Assembly: GCF_001039355.2 (NCBI RefSeq)
Contig: NW_019775496.1
Span: 248,796 to 312,795 of the forward strand
Direction: 5' to 3'
Length of the DNA stretch: 64,000 nucleotides
Source: Lingula anatina
Lineage: Eukaryota > Brachiopoda > Lingulata > Lingulida > Lingulidae
In this document: positions 36,504-47,353 of the stretch, one piece after another
Position numbering within the stretch: position 1 is the stretch's first letter
Layout of the letters: each line of letters starts with the position of its first letter
Translations under genes and position numbers: made by a program
The notes under the pieces: generated by a model
Seen by the model: the letters and a program-made list of their open reading frames with translations, nothing else
What the model was told of the DNA's origin: nothing
Database searches by the model: none

Positions 36504-37952
36504 TAGTTAGGCGGCTAAGCCAAAAAATTGTGCAAAAGTTGATAAAAGCATGAAACTTTCCACGATGAAAGACCATCAGGTATTAGTTAATTTTGGATCG
36601 GGGGGCAACTCCAAAATCCATTAGTACCCGGGTGGGCAGCGTTCCTAAAATACGCTGACTCAGCGTTTTTATACGTACGAAGATTCCATCAAAACAAGAG
36701 CTGCTTTGTATGTATAATTTAAATTATGATTACATGTATAAATTTGAGACTCATACACTCACTGTGCACATATATGACAGCAATGACGTCATGATGACGT
36801 CACTGAATGATATTTTACAATACAAAAAGACGGATGTCTCGTTTTTATGCACATTTAAATATCACCAAAACGTGCATTACCGGTCTTAATAATGACATTA
36901 TGGATATAATTAAGACATGTACAATAAATGTGCAGATATCTGAGAGCAATGGCGTCATGATGACGTCACTGAACGATATTGCGCAATACAAAATGGCAAA
37001 TTTTAAACACGGAATTCTTAAAGACGAACATTTCACTCGTACAGTCTTGAATAATAATTTGAGCTAAAGGCAGTAATGATGTAAAACACATCTTTGAAGG
37101 CATAATCTGATATATTTATTTAAGTCATTTGTATAAAAAAAAAAACATAAAAAGTGTTGGCACAAACTAAATGTCTTTACTTCTTAATTTCCATTAAGTG
37201 AAGCAGTTGCCACCACAGGCACACAGAGCTGTGCATTGCAATCTAGCTTTGTTACATTTACACAGCCCTCTACACGCCTTTTTACAAGCACATCGGATAA
37301 GCTCATAGCAGCTTAGCTGTGCCTGAGAGAGTGTGGACCAAACCGGCCTCCAAGTTCCCCCATCATTTGTCCATCCCCATTCGTGTGGACTGGGGAGCTC
37401 TGGTCTCGTCAAATGCGCCTGACTCCACACATGCCCGCCCTGATATGCTGCACGAAGTAAGTGCTGCTCCAAAGCTGCTGATGTTGGGGGTATCCTGTTA
37501 AGAGAACGCTGACGCTTGCAGAACAGCTCTTGCCGTGCCTCATTTACTGAACTCAGTTGGCTTCCTCGATCGTATAATAAGACAACAAATCTCTCTATAA
37601 TCTCCCTGCAGTTTTCTGGCAGTGAATCGGGTACGTTTGCTATGTCTAGAAAAGCTTGGGTGACCTCAGGGTACACCGTCCACGTGTCCCACGCGCTCTT
37701 CTTGCTTTTGTTGGTAAAGTAGGACACGGTATCGCAGCCAGTAAAGGCATGAAACACTGGCAGTGCCCTACACTTCTCCGGTCCAAGTGACTCTGCAATT
37801 TCATGTACAGGAAGGTAACGAAAGTGTTTACCAGTCCCAAATGCAAGCCAAAGTTCTTTGCCTTGAATTCGCTGCATTTGTGCTATGGCAATAATGAACA
37901 CACCAGTGTCAACTGTTCTTATAAGTATACGATGATGCCAATTCGCAGCATT
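36504..37952 (-). mobile_element. Truncated second copy of the long-TIR transposon
   Basis: The tract begins TAGTTAGGCGGCTAAGCC and matches 38065-39524 almost base for base. Differences include one instead of two extra TGACGTCATGA-type units near 36960 and a few substitutions. It stops abruptly at the single N at 37953. Its flank (ACGATA) differs from the flank of the full copy, so it is a separate insertion or another haplotype rather than an exact assembly duplicate. Confidence 0.85.
37194..37952 (-). pseudogene. Transposon protein, C-terminal 252 codons only
   Basis: This corresponds to residues 1278-1529 of the full-length protein at 38766-43355, open throughout with the same stop. At the position of Asp1294 in the full copy (VDTDVFI) this copy has Gly (VDTGVFI). 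That removes one of the acidic residues that I propose for the nuclease site. The N-terminal portion is lost at the assembly join. Confidence 0.85.
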
Positions 37953-38064
37953 NACAATAGTGGCGAAGAAGCCAAACGGCACGTATATTCTGGAAAATTT
38001 ACAAGGGTAAAAAGTCTCTTTAACTTTTTCCCTTGGCTGTGGGTGCTGGTCAGCTAAAGCAGTA
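37953..38064. other. Single-N join and short unassigned flank
   Basis: One N at 37953, then 111 bp before the next terminal repeat. On the minus strand this flank is open in one frame, with residues including VKETFYPCKFSRIYVPFGFF after an acceptor-like CTTTAG. It could be a piece of an unknown exon. I do not recognise it. Confidence 0.4.
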
Positions 38065-38400
38065 TAGTTAGGCGGCTAAGCCAAAAAATTGTGCAAAAGT
38101 TGATAAAAGCATGAAACTTTCCACGATGAAAGACCATCAGGTATTAGTTAATTTTGGATCGGGGGGCAACTCCAAAATCCATTAGTACCCGGGTGGGCAG
38201 CGTTCCTAAAATACGCTGACTCAGCGTTTTTATACGTACGAAGATTCCATCAAAACAAGAGCTGCTTTGTATGTATAATTTAAATTATGATTACATGTAT
38301 AAATTTGAGACTCATACACTCACTGTGCACATATATGACAGCAATGACGTCATGATGACGTCACTGAATGATATTTTACAATACAAAAAGACGGATGTCT
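38065..38400. repeat. Left terminal inverted repeat
   Basis: Reverse complement of 44341-44686 with a few substitutions and one indel near the tip. It contains two overlapping TGACGTCA palindromes and a CTGACTCAG palindrome. Confidence 0.88.
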
Positions 38401-38499
38401 CGTTTTTATGCACATTTAAATATCACCAAAACGTGCATTACCGGTCTTAATAATGACATTATGGATATAATTAAGACATGTACAATAAATGTGCACATA

Positions 38500-38542
38500 T
38501 CTGAGAGCAATGGCGTCATGATGACGTCATGATGACGTCACT
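38500..38542. promoter_or_regulatory. Tandem CRE-like palindromes inside the transposon
   Basis: GCGTCATGATGACGTCATGATGACGTCACTG carries two perfect TGACGTCA sites and one degenerate site at 15-bp spacing; its 20-base segments repeat. The other copy (near 36950) has one unit fewer. TGACGTCA is the consensus site for CREB/ATF bZIP proteins. Confidence 0.7.
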
Positions 38543-38765
38543 GAACGATATTGCGCAATACAAAATGGCAAATTTTAAACACGGAATTCTTAAAGACGAA
38601 CATTTCACTCGTACAGTCTTGAATAATAATTTGAGCTAAAGGCAGTAATGATGTAAAACACATCTTTGAAGGCATAATCTAATATATTTATTTAAGTCAT
38701 TTGTATAAAAAAAAACACATAAAAAGTGTTGGCACAAACTAAATGTCTTTACTGCTTAATTTCCA

Positions 38766-41700
38766 TTAAGTGAAGCAGTTGCCACCACAGGCACACAGAG
38801 CTGTGCATTGCAATCTAGCTTTGTTACATTTACACAGCCCTCTACACGCCTTTTTACAAGCACATCGGATAAGCTCATAGCAGCTTAGCTGTGCCTGAGA
38901 GAGTGTGGACCAAACCGGCCTCCAAGTTCCCCCATCATTTGTCCATCCCCATTCGTGTGGACTGGGGAGCTCTGGTCTCGTCAAATGCGCCTGACTCCAC
39001 ACATGCCCGCCCTGATATGCTGCACGAAGTAAGTGCTGCTCCAAAGCTGCTGATGATGGGGGTATCCTGTTAAGAGAACGCTGACGCTTGCAGAACAGCT
39101 CTTGCCGTGCCTCATTTACTGAACTCAGTTGGCTTCCTCGATCGTATAATAAGACAACAAATCTCTCTATAATCTCCCTGCAGTTTTCTGGCAGTGAATC
39201 GGGTACGTTTGCTATGTCTAGAAAAGCTTGGGTGACCTCAGGGTACACCGTCCACGTGTCCCACGCGCTCTTCTTGCTTTTGTTGGTAAAGTAGGACACG
39301 GTATCGCAGCCAGTAAAGGCATGAAACACTGGCAGTGCCCTACACTTCTCCGGTCCAAGTGACTCTGCAATTTCATGTACAGGAAGGTAACGAAAGTGTT
39401 TACCAGTCCCAAATGCAAGCCAAAGTTCTTTGCCTTGAATTCGCTGCATTTGTGCTATGGCAATAATGAACACATCAGTGTCAACTGTTCTTATAAGTAT
39501 ACGATGATGCCAATTCGCAGCATTCAGTACGTGAATAAAAATCCGAGAGTCTGCTTCTTCGTGATTACATGGCTGAAGGGATTCCAATGATTCACTATTG
39601 ACTCCTGCTGACACCACTCCGTCACCCTGGGTGCTGACTACTATTTTGTCTGAGACTTGCATTCTTCCTAACTCATCTGACAGAAGCTTAAAAAGTTCCG
39701 TCTTATTCTCGTCTACTCTTAAGAAGCTCTTCCAGTTCTTAGGCATTTTGACAGAAGGCTTGACGCGCCGCCTTACGCCCTCTCCCCTCTTTTCTCTGGT
39801 GCACTTTTTCAGGCTGTCGTCCCGGTACACATCCCATATAACATCAACACGCTTGGCGGATTGAAGTTGAGCATGAATGTACGGTATGAAGATGCTTTCA
39901 GTGTACTCTTGAAAAGTCTCAGAGGTTTTTGGATCTAACATTTGGACTATTACTGCTCCGTCGAGTATCTTAACATCAACTTCGGGGCTCACAGTCGAAG
40001 CACAGACGTTGCCTTGCACGCATGGAATTATTTCCGCCTTGTTACCTTGCTTCATTGAACCATGATGGGAAAGCGCTGGTGGCGAAGGTTGATTCTCATG
40101 TTTAAAAAACTCATTTAGGTTTCCATCCCTTGTCTGACATGCAATGTACAATCTTGAGAACAAAGAGCAATCTTCCTTTAGCTCTGCCATTGCCGTTTGC
40201 TTCTTTTCGGGGCCTTTACTTGGAGGATTCTTGAACAGATGTAGTTTGTTTCGCTTTAAAGGGTCAGTGATTGGCTTGGACCTGTCCACAAACCTTTCCT
40301 TTGCGAACTGGTCGTACTGATGTCTGCCGAGTAATTTAATCTTCTTAATCGTTTCTTCTACCTCTCTAGGCATTATTTCTTTTGTATCTAAGCGGAGCAA
40401 TTCCCCACTGTCCTCAAGAAAAGGATTGCCTATTTCTTGTAAGGTGACCACTAGAGATTTGACGTCCTTTTGGAAACGTGCCTGTATTGATGGTATTTGA
40501 TCATGGTGTTTTGTGGACTCTGTTTTAGCGGTGGGCGTTTGCTGTTCATACTCGTGCACCATCCTAGACAGTTCGGGGCCACCAATCATCCATCTCCTTA
40601 GTGCACTTGCATTTTCTGTGAGTCCAACGGCGCCACCTTCACCTTTGATTGACACATTTTCTTGTTCATGGGCATGGTCCAAAGCGATTGCTGAGAACTG
40701 GTGCATGGATTTCTTAACGACAAACATGCCCCTCATGAACTTGCGGTATACCTCGGGGTGTTCTTTTGGCAGCGCTAGCATGTCCCGCACATGCACTGAG
40801 AGCCAACGTGCATAATGGACATGGTCAAGAACAAACATCCAAGGCATTAGTAATCCTAGCGATTCTACGTAGAGGTTGAAATCTCCTTCTCTTATCGCCC
40901 TTACGAACTCGAGAACAAGAAGTTCAAACTGCAAGATCAGGTACCAGAAGAGGAAGTGTGGTTGTCGTGTCGAGGCTTTATCACACCAAGTTTCAAACTC
41001 CTCTGGTTGCTGGTCGACACAAACCCCTGCTTTGTAGATGTCGTAAGCATTAGAAAGAAGAATGTACAGAGCAGCAGATGTAAGTTCATGCGCGTGCCTG
41101 GTTCGCGCAAGGTGTGTCACCTTCAAATAAGATTCAGCAGTTCCTACTGAGGCCACGTCAGCACTTACTAACACGTCTACCCAGCCGCTGCCTTCGAGAA
41201 GATTACCGAGCGCTTTTAGGGCCGCCATCTCGATATGTAGCCCCCCAAACATCACAACATAACGCTTCTCTCCGTGTGTCTCAGGCCAGTTCCACTGCAC
41301 TTGCTTTGCAAGGGCAAAGAGTGGCTGGTCCATCGCAATTACAGGAGTTTGTCCCGGATTGAGATGCTGTATTGCTTGGTTTGCAACATACATGCCGTGT
41401 TTTATCATTGCAACAGAATGGGCATTCTCCATGAAAAGAGGAAGGAGGGCAACATAATCTACAAGTATCGGTAGGGGCTGTGTCTGAAGAGATGCCTGAA
41501 ATGCAGCCCAAGATATAAACTCGTCAGACGAAAGTTGTTCTTTTCCGTACAACTGTTTGACGTTGGTGAGCCACTTAGCCTCTCTGCTGATCGGTGTGGC
41601 GAAGGAAGGTGGTATTACAGGACCAGTAGTCACAGGTACAACTGGGTCTGCTGTCTTTAGAACCGCTGGCGGGACGTTCTGGTATATATCCGGTAGTTCT

Positions 41701-43355
41701 TTGATGGTTTTTCTCTTTCTTCCAGAATCTGTGATTAAATTGATACCTCGATCTCGTCCACAGTTATCCAGAATAGGATGCTGTGCCAATGAAATAGCTG
41801 TTCCGTGAAACGAGTCTTGTGCAGTTGTCGCACTAGGATTGTGATCTATGTTGTCTAGCGCAGCTGTAGTAAACACGTCTGCACAGAGTTTTGGGGGACA
41901 AACGATCCCATCCTTTTCGAATCTGTCGCACACACTGTTTGCAACATCAGTTGATATCGACATTACTCGATCGTAGGAAATAGATAGACCCATTCCATAC
42001 ATTTGATCAATCAGAGAGCGGCTGCGCGTCTCGGCATGGATTTTCAAGCCAACGTAAATAGGGAGAGGTGTTTCCCGATCTCGGCTGTGTCGAAAGTCTT
42101 CTTTAGCTTTCTCGTCACTAGTCCTGGCTTTTCTCTTATGCTTAACGCAGTTGAATCCGATTAACTGAGAAATAGTGAGAATCGCCTCGTTTACATAATT
42201 TCCGTCATCACTCTCAATTTGACGTCCTGGCCCTTCTAAAATCATCGCAATTAACGCCTTTAGGGAAGGCGGCACACTGTCTGTAGGGCGGTTATCGGTA
42301 AAGGAACCGTTGAATAACTCATTTCTATGCGCAAAGATATCTCTTCGTATTATACGAGCTACCTTAGCCATTTGCATGGCCTCTGAAGTGTCATCTTCCT
42401 GTTCGCAAGCCTTCATTAAAACTCCTCCTACATCTTTTTCAAAAGCCAGGATGACATCTCGCCCTTGTTTATAACACACTAGGGTTGGTAAAACGGCTTG
42501 AAGCTGATCTTTTAAACGTGAGGTATGTACTCTATCGAGTTGCTCGCCGCCTATCTTTTCCAGTATAGAGCAGTACATTTTGCTCAGGTCGGCCATCGTA
42601 AAGACACGCACACTGTTTTCGTTCTCTTTGCAGTCTTCCAAATAGGACACTAGTTCTGCAAAGGCAATAGCGCGTAACTTTTTGTTTGCCTGGTCTGCGG
42701 GGTTCTCGGTATTGTCACTTTGCCTCAGTGATCTCCTACGGTTATAGAAAGAAACTAGACAGCTTCGATGATAAACGGCGTCGCTAGCTACCATATCCCC
42801 TACTGCCAACTTAGCAAGAAGTTTTGCGTCACTGAGCTCAATTGCATGCTTGCGCACCTTTGCATTAAGTTCCATGGTCGACGCCTTGTGAAGTTCACCT
42901 CCTGTTTTTTCACAAAAGAAACAGTTAGCAATCTGTTTTTCTTCAGAGGATACCCTTCTCCTTTTTTCCTTGTGTCCTTGTAGGGTTTGCTCTTCTGTTT
43001 CTGGGGTTAGTTCTACATTATGGACTGTATCAGAGGCAGCCTTTCTCCTTATTGCTCTTTTTAGCTCATTATTGTTTACTTTATATCTGCAAGACCTATG
43101 CCAGGATGCCTTGTATTTTAGAAGTGTTTCTTCCAAAGAAGGCTCCTCAGACGATAATGCTGACAGACGGACAGCAAATTTACGGAGACCTAGCTTCTCG
43201 AATTCAATAAGATTCTGTGCTAGTGACTTGTAGCCTGCCCCTAAGGAGCTGCTTGTAGAACGGTCTGGGCAAATAAGGGATTCCTCTGTGCTTTTCTGAC
43301 ATAGAAAACAAAGTTCCCAATCGACTTCTTTTGCTGTTTCCATTCTTAGTCCCAC
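38766..43355 (-). CDS. Transposon protein: Zn motifs, DDE-like core, XPG/FEN-like nuclease
   Basis: An intact 1529-codon ORF. Seen in order: two zinc motifs, C16-x2-C19...H86-x2-C89 and C145-x2-C148...H196-x2-C199, likely for DNA binding; basic linkers (KEKRRR); and a central part with ALDNIDHN (D501, D504), QDSFHGT (D514) and VIAMDQPLF (D676). LDHVHYARW (D844) follows and could belong to a DDE-type transposase core. The C-terminal third has DVYRDDSLKK (D1175), HEEADSR (E1266, E1267, D1269), VDTDVFI (D1292, D1294) and FTGCDTVS (D1351), the spacing of acidic clusters expected of an XPG/FEN or PIN-like nuclease. A Cys-rich tail (about 1498-1529) ends CACGGNCFT. The absence of stops argues for recent activity. 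Domain roles are inferred. Confidence 0.8.
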   Translation of the reverse strand: MGLRMETAKEVDWELCFLCQKSTEESLICPDRSTSSSLGAGYKSLAQNLIEFEKLGLRKFAVRLSALSSEEPSLEETLLKYKASWHRSCRYKVNNNELKRAIRRKAASDTVHNVELTPETEEQTLQGHKEKRRRVSSEEKQIANCFFCEKTGGELHKASTMELNAKVRKHAIELSDAKLLAKLAVGDMVASDAVYHRSCLVSFYNRRRSLRQSDNTENPADQANKKLRAIAFAELVSYLEDCKENENSVRVFTMADLSKMYCSILEKIGGEQLDRVHTSRLKDQLQAVLPTLVCYKQGRDVILAFEKDVGGVLMKACEQEDDTSEAMQMAKVARIIRRDIFAHRNELFNGSFTDNRPTDSVPPSLKALIAMILEGPGRQIESDDGNYVNEAILTISQLIGFNCVKHKRKARTSDEKAKEDFRHSRDRETPLPIYVGLKIHAETRSRSLIDQMYGMGLSISYDRVMSISTDVANSVCDRFEKDGIVCPPKLCADVFTTAALDNIDHNPSATTAQDSFHGTAISLAQHPILDNCGRDRGINLITDSGRKRKTIKELPDIYQNVPPAVLKTADPVVPVTTGPVIPPSFATPISREAKWLTNVKQLYGKEQLSSDEFISWAAFQASLQTQPLPILVDYVALLPLFMENAHSVAMIKHGMYVANQAIQHLNPGQTPVIAMDQPLFALAKQVQWNWPETHGEKRYVVMFGGLHIEMAALKALGNLLEGSGWVDVLVSADVASVGTAESYLKVTHLARTRHAHELTSAALYILLSNAYDIYKAGVCVDQQPEEFETWCDKASTRQPHFLFWYLILQFELLVLEFVRAIREGDFNLYVESLGLLMPWMFVLDHVHYARWLSVHVRDMLALPKEHPEVYRKFMRGMFVVKKSMHQFSAIALDHAHEQENVSIKGEGGAVGLTENASALRRWMIGGPELSRMVHEYEQQTPTAKTESTKHHDQIPSIQARFQKDVKSLVVTLQEIGNPFLEDSGELLRLDTKEIMPREVEETIKKIKLLGRHQYDQFAKERFVDRSKPITDPLKRNKLHLFKNPPSKGPEKKQTAMAELKEDCSLFSRLYIACQTRDGNLNEFFKHENQPSPPALSHHGSMKQGNKAEIIPCVQGNVCASTVSPEVDVKILDGAVIVQMLDPKTSETFQEYTESIFIPYIHAQLQSAKRVDVIWDVYRDDSLKKCTREKRGEGVRRRVKPSVKMPKNWKSFLRVDENKTELFKLLSDELGRMQVSDKIVVSTQGDGVVSAGVNSESLESLQPCNHEEADSRIFIHVLNAANWHHRILIRTVDTDVFIIAIAQMQRIQGKELWLAFGTGKHFRYLPVHEIAESLGPEKCRALPVFHAFTGCDTVSYFTNKSKKSAWDTWTVYPEVTQAFLDIANVPDSLPENCREIIERFVVLLYDRGSQLSSVNEARQELFCKRQRSLNRIPPSSAALEQHLLRAAYQGGHVWSQAHLTRPELPSPHEWGWTNDGGTWRPVWSTLSQAQLSCYELIRCACKKACRGLCKCNKARLQCTALCACGGNCFT

Positions 43356-44340
43356 GATTTTTCCGTATGGTTGTTCTAGAACAGCGCAAAAATATATTCC
43401 CGGATTTACTATTTACCACTAGATAAACAATAATTTTAATTAACATTTTAAAAGGGTTCATTCATTTGTATAATCGTTTTTACTAGTCTACAAAGAGTAG
43501 AAAATTCCAGACCCCTAGCTTAGCGTACAAAGTGAAAAGCTAAAACGACGACATTTGACAGCAATTTAGATAATTATTTTCATTATTTTTCAAAGCTTAA
43601 TTAGATCATTAACCCCCGCCTCCCAGGTAACCGTTTATAGACTTGTAAAAACGATGATAAAAACGGTTGTCTCCTAAGAATCCTGACGCTGACTGCTTTA
43701 AAAAGTAAGCCATTACAATGCAAATCCCGCTTCAAAACCTAATATCATAACGCGGGACATACCGCGTGGCAGATTTCAATAATGATCGGTATCGCGGGTG
43801 TTATCTTTAACTCTTTAAATACTAGATACAACTTCATTCGTGTTTGATCCTGTGCAGAAGGAAATGAAGTGTTTCGCACGTAATCCTCCCTTGCATCAAG
43901 TTACTCACCTGTTTTAGATCATCCCCTTGACCACATTTGTAGCAACAGTCCACATCGAAAGAAATGGAACATCTCCCGCCAAATTTTAGAGCATATTACC
44001 CGAAGGCCTTTGCGGTAGCAACTTACATTGTAGACCCAGTTCCATAGCTACCAGTAGTTTTGTCTAATCAAATATACTTGGGTATAACTTCAAATACAAA
44101 TTGAGATTAATATAAGAAATAAAAATATTTTTAAAAGGACAAAACAACAAAGAAATATAGCAAAACTTTTGATTTATTGTAATACACAACACGCGCATCA
44201 TGTCAAGGCGTGGCGACCCCGAATTGGGTCAGCTATTGTACACTATCTCTTTTAGCAGGAATAAAACATGTGACGATGTCTTTTTTAGCATGTTCTTATA
44301 TTGAAAATAATATATCCATTTCACCAGTGTTTCCGTGAGT
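43356..44340 (-). promoter_or_regulatory. Transposon 5' leader and promoter region
   Basis: About 1 kb between the ORF start and the right terminal repeat. It holds no second ORF, so the promoter for the transposase is presumably here or in the repeat itself. Confidence 0.45.
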
Positions 44341-44686
44341 AGACATCCGTCTTTTTGTATTGTAAAATATCATTCAGTGACGTCATCATGACGTCATTGC
44401 TGTCATATATGTGCACAGTGAGTGTATGAGTCTCAAATTTATACATGTAATCATAATTTAAATCATACATACAAAGCAGCTCTTGTTTTGATGAAATCTT
44501 CGTACGTATAAAAACGCTGAGTCAGCGTATTTTAGCTAAGCTGCCCACCCAGGTACTAATGAATTTTGGAGTTGCCCCACGATCCAAAATTGACTAATAC
44601 CCAATGGTCTTTCATCGTGGAAAGTTTCATGCTTTTATCAACTTTTGCACAATTCTGGACAAAAAATGGACTTATCCGCCTAACTA
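44341..44686. repeat. Right terminal inverted repeat
   Basis: Inverse of the left repeat, ending CCGCCTAACTA followed by the GTA target duplication. It lies upstream of the transposase ORF and contains TGACGTCATCATGACGTCA, so CRE-like sites sit in the putative promoter. Confidence 0.88.
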
Positions 44687-44689
44687 GTA

Positions 44690-47345
44690 GGGCTACAGAG
44701 AAAATAGGTGATTTTTCTTTTAAGAAAATTATAAAATGTAAATGGCACCTTTTATCTATTCTATAAAAACAATGTTAGCTATTGAAACATCAACTTTATA
44801 TTTATTGTCATTGCGTTTTCATGATCAATTTGGTCAGCATTTACAGCACGTTCACTTTTCTGTATTTCAGAGCTGAAGGCGAAGCTGAAACCAGTTAAAT
44901 ATTAAAGAATTACAGAATTGAGTATTTTGTACAACAAAGAAGATTGTAAACAATAAACACCCAGTTAAAACAGGTTTTCTGTATTCTTGTCTTTTTTAAA
45001 TCCAATAAATTTTATATTTTTATTGATAATTAGTTACAATTATATTGCACCAATAGAACTATTACTTCAATAAAATGTATAAAGCATACATATCGCAAAA
45101 AATAAGGAATATTGCCTTATGGGTACGAATTAAACTCGATTTTCTTCTGCCTAAAGTGCAACAGTTAGGGGGACCCTGCAATTCAAAGCGGACTGTTCAT
45201 TTTGAATCTGAAAGTCTGCGGACTGCACGTGTTAATATAGGAAGTCCCCCGGACTTTCAGATTTAAAACTTAGTATCCGTGGACCCTACATTTTAAAACT
45301 GAGTGTCTGCCGGACACTCAGTTTTAAAACATAGGGTCCGCCGGACTCTGAAAGGGCCGGACTCTACGGCACGCTACACCGGCACCGCCGTGTCTCAGCT
45401 AACGCATTTCCCAGCATTTGCAGCTAAACTCAGCATCACAGATAAGGAGAGTATATGTGTAATATAATTTAATCATCGGACTCCGACTCTTTACATCTTC
45501 CGGTAAAACGGGTGTTAGTTTAAACTTTCATAACAATAAGAAATTTCTGAAAGAATAGGAGAGAATAACTTTACAAGCAATTCATTAAAGAAAATTAAAC
45601 ACCTTTTTTACATTCTAATCTTAAATATAACTGTGAAAGTTATAACTGTCCTTGGGTTAAGCCCAACCTTATCATAAATTGTTTGTGTGGTGTACTATGA
45701 GAATCAATGATGCCTAATCTAGTTTGCTGGAGAATTAGAAAATAAGTTTTATACCAATATTTCTCGCGATGTTACGGTAGTTGGACTTTGTATGCGATGT
45801 TTTCGATGCTCTTTATGATTCAACAAGATAATTTAGCCTATTTTAGTGTATTTGATTATGCTGTATGTAGGTCGTCAATATTTGAACATTATATCGCGTG
45901 TTTACTAATCAGGTTCAGACATGTAGTATCACCAGCGCTATCTCTCAGTCTCATGATGCACTAGTAACTGAACTTCGAACTGCATCCGAGGGAACAGGGG
46001 CTTATTTTGCCTCGAACATGTACTTAGTTACCAATATTTTTACGAATGTCGCGTTTGTATTTAAGCCCAATGGCAGATCCTGGGGTCTGCACAGTGGACA
46101 CATGCTCCTCCCTTTACTTCTGCGGTATACCCCCCCCCCCCGGCACTTTCCTCATAAATATCATTAAAGAAAAGACATGTTATTTGTTTTTCACAAACTT
46201 AGATCTACGTAAAATATACATTGGGCTTAAATACATTCTACGTGGTTTATTTTAAATCACGGAGTTGTTTGCGAATTTTTCATTTTTCACAATTGGCAAT
46301 TTGAAGGTGTGAGTTTGAATTATTGTGTGTCTGAAATCCTGTGCTAGCTGCATTGGTACATCACCAAAGATTGGCGGTGACGTTACTGTTAAGCATCATT
46401 ACGGAAAACACGCCTAGATCTTTTATTTTGCAAGACAAAATATTTAAGCTTGAAGACGAAATATTTAAGCTTATGTGCAAATCTATGTAAAACTGTAGTT
46501 TAGAAAGCTTGTAAAATGTAACTGTACACATTTTAATGCTCAATGAATTATTATTAATATTATAAAATACAACTCCAGCTAAAAATTAGCCCAACAAGAC
46601 TGTATTTCTTGAAGTTTTGAAGTTACATGCTAAATGCTTGTTTTTTTAAAAATATTTCAGAGATTGGCAATTTCAAGGTGACTAAATTCCCATGGGCAAG
46701 GTGCCCTTTGCTACATATACTCACATTTTCTGAATATATAAGTAGCAATAACGGCAGTAAATAATTAAAATGTGTTGATGATTGTGTTGTTAAGCACCAT
46801 GTAATAAGGAATCATCATCTACAAAAAAAGTGCATCTATCGTTAAATCTGTTGCTCAAATTGGTTGCTCCTTAATATAGACTTTAAATGTTACGGTTTTT
46901 ATCACTTTTGTCATCTACAGTGTATATGTCCGCCCATTTGACAACTTTCATATAGTTCATAGAATATCTAGCAAAAGACTTCTTCTTATTTTGAAGACTC
47001 ATGACAAAACTGCAGAGTTTGACCCCTTCCTATAAAATAACCAAGCAAATGTGCTAATTTTAATACAGTGATTAGCTACTGGGTCAAGGATGTTACCTTT
47101 TTTGTTTATTTAAAGACACAGATGTCACAAAGTGTTCGAGGTACAAAAGACGTATTTCCCATTTTTCACATATCATCTGCATTTTGAGAACGAACCCCAT
47201 CATTTGACGTAGTAAATCTTGTTATATTATTCGAACTGCTGTAGTTAAATGTATTAAAACAATCGAACCTCAAGCTGACGCACACATGTTAGCAAGAGCT
47301 GAGAATAACGTTTGGAACTGGTACTTGAAAACGCGTGAAGACACA
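44690..47345. other. Non-coding tract
   Basis: No exon is supported, and specifically no alcohol dehydrogenase exon on the minus strand. A cluster of short palindromes built on GGACxCTxAGTTTTAAAA lies at about 45165-45355. Elsewhere the tract is AT-rich, with a C run at 46129-46140. Confidence 0.45.
45291..45329. repeat. Perfect 17-bp palindrome arms
   Basis: TTTTAAAACTGAGTGTC, a 5-nt loop (TGCCG), and the exact reverse complement. Related imperfect units (ACTTTCAGATT, GGACCCTACATTTTAAAA) flank it from 45165 to 45355, giving a degenerate repeat array. Confidence 0.85.
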
Positions 47346-47353
47346 GGCTTTGA

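Larger units (their letters stand above)
38065..44686 (-). mobile_element. Full-length 6.6-kb DNA transposon, Academ-like
   Basis: Terminal inverted repeats of about 335 bp (38065-38400 and about 44341-44686) begin TAGTTAGGCGG. They share GCAAAAGTTGATAAAAGCAT, AAATACGCTGACTCAGCG and the CRE-like TGACGTCA blocks. GTA is directly repeated outside both ends (38062-38064, 44687-44689), or TA if the ends are set two bases inward. The single intact ORF runs towards the left end. Long TIRs, a 3-bp duplication and a large protein with an XPG-like segment fit the Academ superfamily as I know it. That assignment is inference; the element boundaries are read directly. Confidence 0.8.

Noticed and set aside
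39088-43233. Plus-strand frames of 60-100 codons
   Set aside because: Antisense shadows of the 1529-codon transposon ORF.
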